From assembly GCA_963975155.1 (NCBI GenBank), contig CAXBFG010000001.1, positions 1-64,000 on the forward strand: a DNA stretch of 64,000 nt, written 5' to 3'. Below the pieces are notes generated by a model that saw nothing but the letters and a program-made list of their open reading frames with translations, ran no database searches and had not been told where the DNA came from. The translations under genes and the position numbers were made by a program. This document shows, piece after piece, positions 41,147 through 49,502 of this stretch (position 1 is the stretch's first letter; each line of letters opens with the position of its first letter). This stretch comes from UBA5109 sp963975155 (GTDB lineage Bacteria > Pseudomonadota > Gammaproteobacteria > Pseudomonadales > Pseudohongiellaceae).

Positions 41147-41647
41147 ATGAGAAAAATTATTGTCATAATAGCTGCGCTGGGAATGATTTCATTACCAGCG
41201 TTAAGTCAGACCCTGTCAGCCGATGAAACCGCGGTCATCGCCGTACTCAATGATTTTCACGACGCAGCGGCTAAGGCTGACCCACAGCGATATCTTGGCC
41301 ATTTAACTGACAATGCGGTGTTTCTGGGCACTGATGAAAAAGAACGTTTTCCACTCGTACCGGATTTTACCGATTATGTTAATAGAGGCTTTGCGGCCGG
41401 GGGCTGGGATTATTATTCGATTAATAAAAATATCAGTTTCTCACGCGAAGGATCAGTAGCCTGGTTTGACGAAACCAGTATCAGTAATGGTAACGGTGGG
41501 CATTTTCGTGGTTCCGGCGTGCTGGAAAAAATCGATGGTGAATGGAAAATTGCTCAATACGTCCTCAGCTTTCTTGTCTATAACGAACTTTGGGAAGAGG
41601 TACTTGAACTGAATGCCAATGAGCGCACTAATCAGCTACAAGATTAA
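41147..41647 (+). CDS. Exported SnoaL/NTF2-like protein
   Basis: The protein has 166 aa. The signal peptide (MRKIIVIIAALGMISLPALSQ) is followed by a SnoaL-like domain (DETAVIAVLNDFHDAAAKADPQRYLGHLTDNAVFLGTDEKERF; WKIAQYVLSFLVYNE). Non-polyketide members are small enzymes or ligand-binding domains. It is the first of four consecutive plus-strand genes (to 44223) that all encode exported proteins, suggesting a shared periplasmic pathway. The gap to the VOC gene is 55 bases. Confidence 0.85.
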   Translation: MRKIIVIIAALGMISLPALSQTLSADETAVIAVLNDFHDAAAKADPQRYLGHLTDNAVFLGTDEKERFPLVPDFTDYVNRGFAAGGWDYYSINKNISFSREGSVAWFDETSISNGNGGHFRGSGVLEKIDGEWKIAQYVLSFLVYNELWEEVLELNANERTNQLQD

Positions 41648-41702
41648 TCTAATCTGATTGCAGTTCTTGTGTTCGTTAAATCGAAACAAACAGGAGTAAA
41701 CG

Positions 41703-42188
41703 ATGATATTTAGAAAGCGATCGTATAACTGTTTTTTAGTACTCCTGCCTGTTTTATTCTTAGCCCTTGAGGTTGCCGGACAAACAACTACTGAAAATCA
41801 GGAAGAGGCTGCTGAAATGGAAAAGGTAAGCGGGATTGGCGGAATTTTCTTTCGCTCAGGGAATCCGGAAAACCTTGCGCTTTGGTACGAAACACATTTG
41901 GGTGTGAGTCGTACTCCCCAAAGCTATGATGAGGAGGCATGGCAGCAGGAAGCAGGCAGCACGATCTTCGCACCCTTTCAGAGTGATACAGACTATTTTG
42001 GTAATCCTGCACAGGCATGGATGATTAATTTTCGTGTCAATGACCTGGATGCGATGGTAAGGCAACTGGTCAATGCAGGTATTGACGTCGTCGTTGATGA
42101 AACCGAATACCCGAACGGACGCTTTGCCAGATTGCATGACCCGGAAGGTAATCCCATAGAATTGTGGGAGCCGAAATTAGCGGATTAA
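41703..42188 (+). CDS. Exported VOC-family (glyoxalase/dioxygenase-like) protein
   Basis: The protein has 161 aa. After a signal peptide (to about residue 28, ALEVAGQ) comes one VOC unit pair: VSGIGGIFFRSGNPENLALWYETHLGVSRTP, then WMINFRVNDLDAMVRQLVNAGIDVV and the closing GRFARLHDPEGNPIELWEP with the metal Glu. VOC proteins include ring-cleaving dioxygenases and isomerases. The N-terminal export signal is unusual, since most members are cytosolic. It lies 33 bases before the amidohydrolase gene. Confidence 0.85.
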   Translation: MIFRKRSYNCFLVLLPVLFLALEVAGQTTTENQEEAAEMEKVSGIGGIFFRSGNPENLALWYETHLGVSRTPQSYDEEAWQQEAGSTIFAPFQSDTDYFGNPAQAWMINFRVNDLDAMVRQLVNAGIDVVVDETEYPNGRFARLHDPEGNPIELWEPKLAD

Positions 42189-42221
42189 ACTGCATTTAAC
42201 GATAATAATAAGAAAATTTTT

Positions 42222-43259
42222 ATGACCGACTTAAAGCGAAGATCATTTCTGTCCTCAGCCCTTGCTGGCGTCTGTGCAACGGGCTTCCCTTGCATGGGGC
42301 ATGCACAGATAAGAAATTCAGCAATCGAAAATCCGCAGCGAATTGACATGCATCACCATTTTGCCCCACCGGAGTGGGTGACTGATGTGATTGGTAAGCC
42401 TCTGTTAAATATGGCCAATACCCGCTGGACGCTTGAACAATCAATAGAAGATATGGATAGGGGCGGAGTAGCCGCTTCGGTCATCTCAATCACAAATCCT
42501 GGGCTCTGGTTTGGAGATGTCGTACAAGCCAGAAGATTAGCAAGAGCCTGTAATGATTATGGTGCTGATCTGGTTCAGAACTACCCCACGCGTTTTGGTC
42601 TCTTTGCGGCCTTACCCTTGCCGGATGTCGATGCCAGCTTAAGAGAGCTCGAATATGCCTATGATACCCTACAGGTTGACGGGATTGGTTTGTTTACCAG
42701 TTATGGAGACAAATGGCTGGGAGATCCGGATTTCAGGCCCCTGATGGAAGAATTGAATCGGCGTAAAGCTGTTGTGACGGTGCATCCGACTGCTGCTGAT
42801 TGTTGCAGAAACCTAGCCTATGCGCCTGGCGCCAGGCCCGGAACAATCGAGTACGGGACAGACACGACCAGAGCAATTATGGGCATTGCCTTCAGCGGGG
42901 ACGCCCGGAGATATCCCGACATTCAATTTATCTGGTCTCATACTGGCGGCAGCATGCCATTTCTGGCTGGCCGTATAGAACGCACTGCACTTAACAACAC
43001 TGAGGCCATGCCTGATGGGTTCATTTCTGAAGTGCAAAAATTTAATTATGATGTAGCCGGTGCCGCTAATCGTGGAGCCCTGGTTTCTCTGCTGGATCTG
43101 GTTACAAGTCAGCAGATTGTCTTTGGTACAGACTTTCCTCCCGGTGGCACCAGTGCAGCAGTTGCCCAGGCTTTGGCCGAAACCATGTTGTTCACTGAGA
43201 GACAATTACGGGAGATTGACCGTGACAATGCGATCGCTTTATTACCTCGTTTTGCTTAA
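42222..43259 (+). CDS. Tat-exported amidohydrolase, ACMSD/decarboxylase family
   Basis: The protein has 345 aa. The twin-arginine signal LKRRSFLSSALAG is followed by an AHQ-processed N-terminus. Metal ligands of the ACMSD subgroup are visible: HHH in IDMHHHFAPP, H in VTVHPTA, H in FIWSHTGGSMPF and D in FGTDFPPGG. Family enzymes decarboxylate 2-amino-3-carboxymuconate semialdehyde, gamma-resorcylate or related acids. Export of such an enzyme is uncommon. Placement after VOC and before FAH suggests work on a ring-cleavage product. Confidence 0.9.
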   Translation: MTDLKRRSFLSSALAGVCATGFPCMGHAQIRNSAIENPQRIDMHHHFAPPEWVTDVIGKPLLNMANTRWTLEQSIEDMDRGGVAASVISITNPGLWFGDVVQARRLARACNDYGADLVQNYPTRFGLFAALPLPDVDASLRELEYAYDTLQVDGIGLFTSYGDKWLGDPDFRPLMEELNRRKAVVTVHPTAADCCRNLAYAPGARPGTIEYGTDTTRAIMGIAFSGDARRYPDIQFIWSHTGGSMPFLAGRIERTALNNTEAMPDGFISEVQKFNYDVAGAANRGALVSLLDLVTSQQIVFGTDFPPGGTSAAVAQALAETMLFTERQLREIDRDNAIALLPRFA

Positions 43260-43407
43260 GTATCTGGCAATAGTGCCTGTTCTGCAGACGCGGTTTTGAA
43301 AAGTTGCGAATAGCTGGTGTTGCCAGGTCAGCATGCTAGAATTTAGGCATATAAAAAATAACTATCTCAGTCCCAATTGAATATAAAAAACAGCAGAGGA
43401 AGGCGTC

Positions 43408-44223
43408 ATGGAGAATAAGAATAAGAATAAGAATAAGAATAATAATGAAAGTCGTCGTCAGTTTTTAACTGCTAGTGCTGCCGTAGCGGGTGCTGCTGTT
43501 ATCGGCGCAAGTGTAAAACCAGCAATGGCACAAGGCGAGAGCTATGTTTTCGCGCCGCCTGCTGTTACTTCAATGGAAATTTTCGGATCAACTGAGCGCT
43601 TCCCGGTCCGGCGGGTATTTTGCCTGGGACGTAATTATCGTGCTCATGCTTTTGAATCTGGCGATAACCCAGATGTGACACCGCCATTTTTCTTTATAAA
43701 ACCTCGAGATGCTGTCGTCGACAGCCGGGAAGGGTTTCCTTATCCGCCAATGACTCGGGAATTACGTTATGAAGGTGAAATGGTCGTTGCATTGAGCAGT
43801 GGTGGTGCCAATATCAGCGAGGCGGATGCCTTAAATCATGTCTTCGGCTATGGTGTCGGTCTGGACATGACGCGTGAAGATTTGCAGCATGAAGCCCAGG
43901 AACTGTCACGCCCCTGGGCAATCAGCAAATCCTTTGATAAGTCTGCACCTTGCGGACCGCTCTATCCTGTAGCCAGTCACGGACATGCGGTAGAGGGTCG
44001 TATCTGGCTTAGTGTAAACGGCGAAATCAAACAGGATTCTGTTCTGTCTCTGCAGCGCTGGTCGGTTCCGCAGGGAATTGCCATACTATCGCAATACTAT
44101 GAGCTGGCTGCCGGTGACATCATCATGAGCGGAACTCCTGAAGGAATTGGTCTGGTTGAAAGAGGTGACCTTATCCGTTGTGGCATTGATGGTCTGGGTG
44201 AAATAGAAGTAAGGGTTATCTGA
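43408..44223 (+). CDS. Tat-exported fumarylacetoacetate hydrolase family protein
   Basis: The protein has 271 aa; the ribosome site is AGAGGAAGG. The n-region carries an Asn-Lys repeat (ENKNKNKNKNNNESRRQF) encoded by a hexamer repeat, then the Tat core and an AMAQG cleavage region. The FAH fold is clear: FCLGRNYRAHAFE, FFFIKPRDAVV, Glu metal ligands in LRYEGEMVVAL, the GYGVGLDMTREDLQ region and the closing GDIIMSGTPEGIGLVE. FAH enzymes cleave C-C bonds of acylpyruvates or hydrate or tautomerise ring-fission products. Periplasmic placement is unusual. Confidence 0.92.
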   Translation: MENKNKNKNKNNNESRRQFLTASAAVAGAAVIGASVKPAMAQGESYVFAPPAVTSMEIFGSTERFPVRRVFCLGRNYRAHAFESGDNPDVTPPFFFIKPRDAVVDSREGFPYPPMTRELRYEGEMVVALSSGGANISEADALNHVFGYGVGLDMTREDLQHEAQELSRPWAISKSFDKSAPCGPLYPVASHGHAVEGRIWLSVNGEIKQDSVLSLQRWSVPQGIAILSQYYELAAGDIIMSGTPEGIGLVERGDLIRCGIDGLGEIEVRVI

Positions 44224-44321
44224 TAGTTTGAAGTTTTCATTGTATGCAAAGACAAAGGGCTGCCTGCTTTAAGCAGAATTAAAATTATTCTCTTTTTTAT
44301 GTGCAGTCTTACTGGCAATTT

Positions 44322-45932
44322 CTAGATATGACTGTGAACAATATCCATGTCAGGATTATAAACTGCCGTTTGTATTTCCATCAGGCCGAGCACAGTATGG
44401 AAGAAGTTATCATGGTCAAAGGGTAAGTTCTTTTTAGGCAATAACTCTTCATTAGAGACTTCATAGTTTTTTCCCAGCCAGATGATTGCCGGAATCTCAC
44501 GCTGCTCATCCGGTGCCAGAAAATTCGGCAGGCCATGCAGGTACAGTGAAAATTCACCAAGTGATTCGCCGTGATCGCTCATGTAAAGCATTGCTGTCTC
44601 AAAACTGTCATCATAATTCTTCAGCAACTCAATCACTTCGGAAAGAAAATAGTCTGTGTACAGAATGGCATTATCATAAGCATTGTTAATTTCTTCGATA
44701 CTGCATTGTTCCAGTTCATTGGTTTCACAGACCGGGGTAAAAATTTCAAACTCCTTGGGATAGCGTTTTGAGTATGCGGGACCATGATTACCCATCTGAT
44801 GAAGGATTATGACTATATCCTGAGCTTCCTGATCTGCGATAAATTTATCAAGACCGCTAAGCATACCGATATCTCTGCATTCAATATCACAGACAGGATT
44901 GATTTCCGGATTACGGAAATCCTCAAAAATCTCCAGTTGCGCAACACCTTTGGAATCTGAGTTATTATCGCGCCATAAGGTGGCAACTTCAGCGTGATCA
45001 AGAACATCCAGGAGGTTTTCAAAATTATCGGCATACTCAAGTTTAAATTCCGAAGTATCTGTCATGGAAAACATGCAGGGTACGGAAATAGCCGTTGTAG
45101 TTGCACAGGATCTGACTTGACTAAAGCTGGTGAGTTCTTGTTTTTCCAGTAATGGATTTGTTTTACGCTCATAACCATTCAGTGAAAATCTGTCTGCCCG
45201 GGCTGTTTCTCCAACAACCAGGATGATCAGTTCACGGTCTTTATCCCACTCGGGTATTTTAGCATCCTGACCAATAGGCTGTATCTCAGCAAATGCAGGA
45301 CTGTTAATTTGTTCATTAACATAGATGCTGCCTGAATAAATATAGGTAAGTGGGTTAGCATAATAGCGAAGAATTTTATGTTCTCGAAAGAACGTTGCAA
45401 AGTGTTCACTGGATACTGCAATTAATAATACAGATACGATAAGGGATGAGCTCAACAGGGCCGCTCTGGTTATCACTGCAGATTTAAATGATTGGCGTTT
45501 TAATTTCAGCCTATAAATGATAATTGCTGGCAGTATGCCCCAAAAAAATAAATGCATCAGCAAGCGCATAGAGAACAGATCAGCTGATTCGTGCAAATCT
45601 GTTGCGAGGGTATTTTGAATCATGGTGGTATCAATAACGATGTTATAGCTGGTCATGAAATAGTTAGCTAAAGCGGTGCAGGGGAAGAGGATAATCAAGA
45701 GGGTTTTCGTAGTGTAGCGGCTGCTGATTAAACCCAGCACAAAATAATTGAGCGCGCTGATGATAATACCCAAGGACAATAAAAATAGGATGTTGTTCTG
45801 TTCGAAGGGGTATACAGCCAATACATTACTGAAAAAAGCTTCGTTATAAAAAATCGTAAACGCTATGGAACAAAGCAGTAAAAGCAAATTAATATTGATA
45901 GTTGGCTGCTTATAGAGTTTGCCTGAAATCAT
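44322..45932 (-). CDS. eptA: Phosphoethanolamine transferase, EptA family
   Basis: The protein has 536 aa from the ATG at 45932, preceded by GGAGCAAA. The first 220 residues hold five membrane spans. The periplasmic sulfatase-fold domain follows with the phospho-acceptor region VVGETARADRFSLNGYERKTNP, the disulfide-rich RSCATTTAISVPCMFS and the metal site MSDHGESLGE. It moves phosphoethanolamine from phosphatidylethanolamine to lipid A, which lowers binding of cationic peptides. A PmrA-type box lies about 110 bases upstream. Confidence 0.92.
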   Translation of the reverse strand: MISGKLYKQPTININLLLLLCSIAFTIFYNEAFFSNVLAVYPFEQNNILFLLSLGIIISALNYFVLGLISSRYTTKTLLIILFPCTALANYFMTSYNIVIDTTMIQNTLATDLHESADLFSMRLLMHLFFWGILPAIIIYRLKLKRQSFKSAVITRAALLSSSLIVSVLLIAVSSEHFATFFREHKILRYYANPLTYIYSGSIYVNEQINSPAFAEIQPIGQDAKIPEWDKDRELIILVVGETARADRFSLNGYERKTNPLLEKQELTSFSQVRSCATTTAISVPCMFSMTDTSEFKLEYADNFENLLDVLDHAEVATLWRDNNSDSKGVAQLEIFEDFRNPEINPVCDIECRDIGMLSGLDKFIADQEAQDIVIILHQMGNHGPAYSKRYPKEFEIFTPVCETNELEQCSIEEINNAYDNAILYTDYFLSEVIELLKNYDDSFETAMLYMSDHGESLGEFSLYLHGLPNFLAPDEQREIPAIIWLGKNYEVSNEELLPKKNLPFDHDNFFHTVLGLMEIQTAVYNPDMDIVHSHI

Positions 45933-46039
45933 TTTGCTCCAGTTTATTGCCAGAACAAGATTTAGGGTCTTATTCAAGCATTGACATTGCCATGACAATA
46001 TAAATGTTTAATATCTTGTCGAAACTTTAATTTAATTTC

Positions 46040-46056
46040 CTTAAGGAAAGCTTAAA
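46040..46056 (-). promoter_or_regulatory. Putative PmrA (BasR) box upstream of eptA
   Basis: On the minus strand the sequence is TTTAAG-CTTTC-CTTAAG, a full match to YTTAAK-N5-YTTAAK, the PmrA direct-repeat consensus. It ends 108 bases before the eptA start codon and lies in the divergent gap shared with the CatB-like gene. PmrAB control of eptA is known in enterics. No pmrAB genes are in the window. Confidence 0.55.
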
Positions 46057-46183
46057 CGTTACAGTTCATTTTTATTTTATTTGAAAAACCGGAGTGGGCG
46101 GGCTGCATTTTTTGATAGATAATAGCGACCCTAGCAAGCATGTAAGAGATTAACTGAATGTATATTGATGTTTACCGGGGTCG

Positions 46184-46786
46184 ATGATGAAATTAAAAAA
46201 CATATTGCGACGTCTACAGTTTAAAAAGAAGCATGTATCCTGGCGAGATCGTTTTGAAGTAGGTTATGGGACCTATGGTGAGCCGATCGTAAAACAGTGG
46301 GGAGAAGCAACTACTCTCAAGGTAGGAAAGTATTGTTCAATAGCAGGCAATGTCACTATCTTTCTGGGGGGTAATCACCGATCAGACTGGATTACGACCT
46401 ATCCTTTTTCAATTTTCCGGGATAGTGCCAGACATCTCAAAGGAGTATCAGCATCAAAGGGGGATGTCATCATAGGGCATGATGTCTGGTTAGGTGAAGC
46501 TTCGGTTATTTTATCAGGGGTGAAAATTGGCAATGGAGCGGTAGTCGGAGCCTCAGCAGTTGTAAGCAAGGATGTTCCTGCCTACGGTGTTGTGGCAGGC
46601 AATCCGGCCAGACTGGTCAAGCGCAGATTTAGTGATGAGGAAATCGGTATCCTGCAAAAAATGGCCTGGTGGGATTGGGATACAGATAAAATTGATGCGG
46701 CCGTTGCATATCTTATGGATGGTAATCTATTGGCATTGAGTGATTTTTCTGACCAGTACGATCTGGTGAATAAGGCAAATAAATAG
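46184..46786 (+). CDS. CatB/Vat-type hexapeptide acetyltransferase
   Basis: The protein has 200 aa. A left-handed beta-helix with hexapeptide repeats (VGKYCSIAGNVTIFLGG, DVIIGHDVWLGEASVILSGVKIGNGAVVGASAVVSKDVPAYGVVAGNPARLVKRRF) ends with the conserved WWDW region. The active-site His is in GGNHRSDWITTYPF, the XAT-family motif. XAT enzymes acetylate chloramphenicol or streptogramins, but many environmental relatives have other acceptors. It is divergent from eptA and convergent with the beta-lactamase, whose stop is only five bases away. Confidence 0.9.
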   Translation: MMKLKNILRRLQFKKKHVSWRDRFEVGYGTYGEPIVKQWGEATTLKVGKYCSIAGNVTIFLGGNHRSDWITTYPFSIFRDSARHLKGVSASKGDVIIGHDVWLGEASVILSGVKIGNGAVVGASAVVSKDVPAYGVVAGNPARLVKRRFSDEEIGILQKMAWWDWDTDKIDAAVAYLMDGNLLALSDFSDQYDLVNKANK

Positions 46787-46790
46787 ACTT

Positions 46791-47609
46791 TTAAATTATA
46801 CCTGCCTGTGTCAGGTAATTCAGGGGCAGCTGCGTTCGTGCCAGTGCGGTTTCGGGTGAAGGAGGTGCCTGTAAATTAAAAGCAAAGTAATGAACACCAT
46901 CTTGATTCTCAATAAATCCGACATACCAGGCTATAACCGTACCTTCATCAATCAAGGCGGCTCCAGTTTTAGCGTATAATTTATAGGCTCCCGTATCATC
47001 TGCCAGCATGATCTCCTTTAGGGTTTGCAGGCTTTCTTCTTGCAAACTGTATTCATTATGGTAAATATTTTGTAAGAAACGTATTTGTTCCAGGGCAGAT
47101 ATTTTCAGGCTGCCATTTACCCAAAAGTAATCGATGCCTGAAGTGATATCCTGATTGCCGTAATTAAACCTTGCAAGATATTCAGACATTCTTGGTGCAC
47201 CGATTTGACTGGCAATGCCTCTGTAAATGGGGAGCACAGAATTTTGAAATGCGGATCTCAAATCATGTCTTTCCGAGCTCCATGAACTTTGCCACCAATC
47301 TTCAATTGGGTAAAGTTCATAGTCAATGGCGAGGATTTGTTTGGCGTCTGTTATGGTGCTGGTTTCCAGTGCAATAAGTGAATTTGCAATTTTAAAGGTG
47401 GAAGCGGGCGTAAAAGCCTGCCTGGCTCGCGCTTCATTTATGATCAGTAATTTGTCGCTGCTTTCGCTAAAAACAACGAAGGTGCAGTTATTGGAAGTAG
47501 CAGCGCAAATATCTGTTTCTGAAGCCGTATTAGCATCAGGCTTTGTAAAAGTACAGGCTTGAAGAAATAACAGGATTAGTAAGGGTAGTATATTTTTCAA
47601 AGTATTCAC
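46791..47609 (-). CDS. Class D beta-lactamase (OXA-like), lipoprotein
   Basis: The protein has 272 aa. The signal ends in a lipobox LFLQAC with Cys19. Active-site motifs are S70-TF-K73 (nucleophile and carbamylation lysine), S124-V-L126 in the SxV position, Y150-G-N152 and K214-T-G216. W163 (FWVNG) fits the Trp that stabilises the carbamate. Leu126 in place of the usual Val is notable, because this residue shapes the lysine pocket. The enzyme would hydrolyse penicillins, with spectrum unknown. Lipid anchoring would hold it at a membrane. Confidence 0.92.
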   Translation of the reverse strand: MNTLKNILPLLILLFLQACTFTKPDANTASETDICAATSNNCTFVVFSESSDKLLIINEARARQAFTPASTFKIANSLIALETSTITDAKQILAIDYELYPIEDWWQSSWSSERHDLRSAFQNSVLPIYRGIASQIGAPRMSEYLARFNYGNQDITSGIDYFWVNGSLKISALEQIRFLQNIYHNEYSLQEESLQTLKEIMLADDTGAYKLYAKTGAALIDEGTVIAWYVGFIENQDGVHYFAFNLQAPPSPETALARTQLPLNYLTQAGII

Positions 47610-47727
47610 TAATTTTCTGTCTGGATCTGCCTGAAATTAATTATAACTTGCAAAGGCTGACAATTTACAAAAAGCTAAAGCGCTGTATCATCATTGACTA
47701 TAACAAAAATAACAGGCATTCATACCT

Positions 47728-49449
47728 ATGATTTTATTCATCAGTAAGATTTTATCTCTCAAGTTATCTCCAAATCGTAATCTTCGCATTCAATGTTTCT
47801 TATTGTTCTGCCTGATTCCGGCAAGTCAGGCTTTGGCGGAAGTTACGGCTTATGAAGTAAGCTCTCGTCAGCCTTATGCGAATGGTGAATCTTTTGGGGA
47901 TGTTGGTGCCTATGAAGAGATTAGTGGGCGACTGTACTATGAAATTGACCCCGCCAAGGCCCAAAACCAGATTATTGTGGACCTGCAACTTGCGCCCTTA
48001 AATGCCAGAGGTATGGTTGAGATGGTTGGTGATTTCCAGATAATCGCGCCGCTAAATCCTCAACGGGGAAATGGCATTGCACTTGTGGATATTCCTAACA
48101 GAGGCAATCGGATGTCGCTGAGGTTTAATCAGGGCAGCACAAATCAATCTGCGGGTGACGGGTACCTGATGCAGGAAGGTTATACCCTGGTCTGGGTCGG
48201 CTGGGAGTTTGATGTGAGCAGCGGATTAGGTATTGACGTTCCTGCGACAACGGATGCTGCTGCAGTGCCAATTTCAGGTCTGGGCTTTGCAGCCGCCAGG
48301 GATATTGCTGCATGGATAAAATATTCTCCGGATGCCCTTGTTTCGGCGGAATACCTGTTAAGTTTTGGCTTATCACAGAGTGGTCGGTTTTTACGCAGTT
48401 TTCTTTATCTGGGCTTTAATACAGATGAATCGGGTCGCCAGGTTTATGACGCTATGATTCCCCACATTGCAGGCTCCTCCAGAATTGATCTAAATCGCAG
48501 AGCTGCCACACCGATTTCACAGGGACAGTTTGATGCAACAGCTTTTCCCTTCGCTGATGCTGCTTATACGGATCCGATAAGCGGGTTGCGCGAGGGCCTG
48601 CTGGAAAACCCCAGAGCCAGACTGAATCAGCCACGAATTTTTTATACCAATAGTGCCGTTGAATATTGGGGTGGAGGGCGTGTAGCAGCACTGGTGCATA
48701 GCAGTCCCGATGGTAGCCAGGATATTGAGCTGCCTGCTAATGTAAGATTTTATCTCATGGCTGGAACGCAACATTCACCTACTGCTTTCCCGCCTGAGAC
48801 TGACGGTAACGGGCAATTTCCCAGCAATCACCTGAATTACTGGTGGCACATGCGAGCCTTATTGTCTGCATTAAGCGCCTGGATTACCGAGGACATTGAG
48901 CCGCCGGCGAGTTCTCATCCGAGCCGGGCTGATAATACCTTGGTAGAACTGGATCAACTGAACTTTCCTGGTATTCCGGGCGTACATTCCGTGACAGCTT
49001 TAGGTGCCGGAATTCGTGTGGCTAACGATTTACTGGAGGGGCAGGGAGCTCCTGGTGCACAACTTCCCTATTTGTTGCCACGGGTCAATGAGGATGGTAA
49101 TGAAATCAGTGGTCTGCTGCATCCTGAGTTGCAGGTTCCTCTGGCCACCTATACTGGCTGGAATTTCTATCAACCGGCACTGGGTGATGCTGATAGCCTG
49201 GTAACAAACCTTGGTTCTTACATCCCCTTTAGTCTGGATAGGACCACGAGGGAGTCTGTCAATGATCCCAGGCTATCTGTTGCGGAGCGCTACACGGATA
49301 AACAGGACTTTCTGGATAAGATCGCAGCAGCAACCCAAGCCGGAATTGATAAGCGTTATATTCTGGCCTCCGACATGGATGCAATCATTGACCTGGCATC
49401 CCGGCATTGGGATCTATTACACTCACAGCCTTATTGGCGGACTGAGTAA
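47728..49449 (+). CDS. Exported alpha/beta-hydrolase-domain protein
   Basis: The protein has 573 aa. The signal peptide runs to about residue 36 (ASQALAE). The N-terminal part VTAYEVSSRQPYANGESFGDVGAYEEISGRLYYEIDP is characteristic of the large exported alpha/beta hydrolase-domain family. The nucleophile motif is LSFGLSQSGRFLRSFLY, then a substrate loop and GTQHSPTAFP with a conserved His. Activities in this family are hardly known. It lies next to an MHS transporter, opposite strand. Confidence 0.85.
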   Translation: MILFISKILSLKLSPNRNLRIQCFLLFCLIPASQALAEVTAYEVSSRQPYANGESFGDVGAYEEISGRLYYEIDPAKAQNQIIVDLQLAPLNARGMVEMVGDFQIIAPLNPQRGNGIALVDIPNRGNRMSLRFNQGSTNQSAGDGYLMQEGYTLVWVGWEFDVSSGLGIDVPATTDAAAVPISGLGFAAARDIAAWIKYSPDALVSAEYLLSFGLSQSGRFLRSFLYLGFNTDESGRQVYDAMIPHIAGSSRIDLNRRAATPISQGQFDATAFPFADAAYTDPISGLREGLLENPRARLNQPRIFYTNSAVEYWGGGRVAALVHSSPDGSQDIELPANVRFYLMAGTQHSPTAFPPETDGNGQFPSNHLNYWWHMRALLSALSAWITEDIEPPASSHPSRADNTLVELDQLNFPGIPGVHSVTALGAGIRVANDLLEGQGAPGAQLPYLLPRVNEDGNEISGLLHPELQVPLATYTGWNFYQPALGDADSLVTNLGSYIPFSLDRTTRESVNDPRLSVAERYTDKQDFLDKIAAATQAGIDKRYILASDMDAIIDLASRHWDLLHSQPYWRTE

Positions 49450-49502
49450 GGTTTTACCAAAGAGTCTTTGATAAAAGGGCCTTTAATCAGGGTCCATAGC
49501 CG

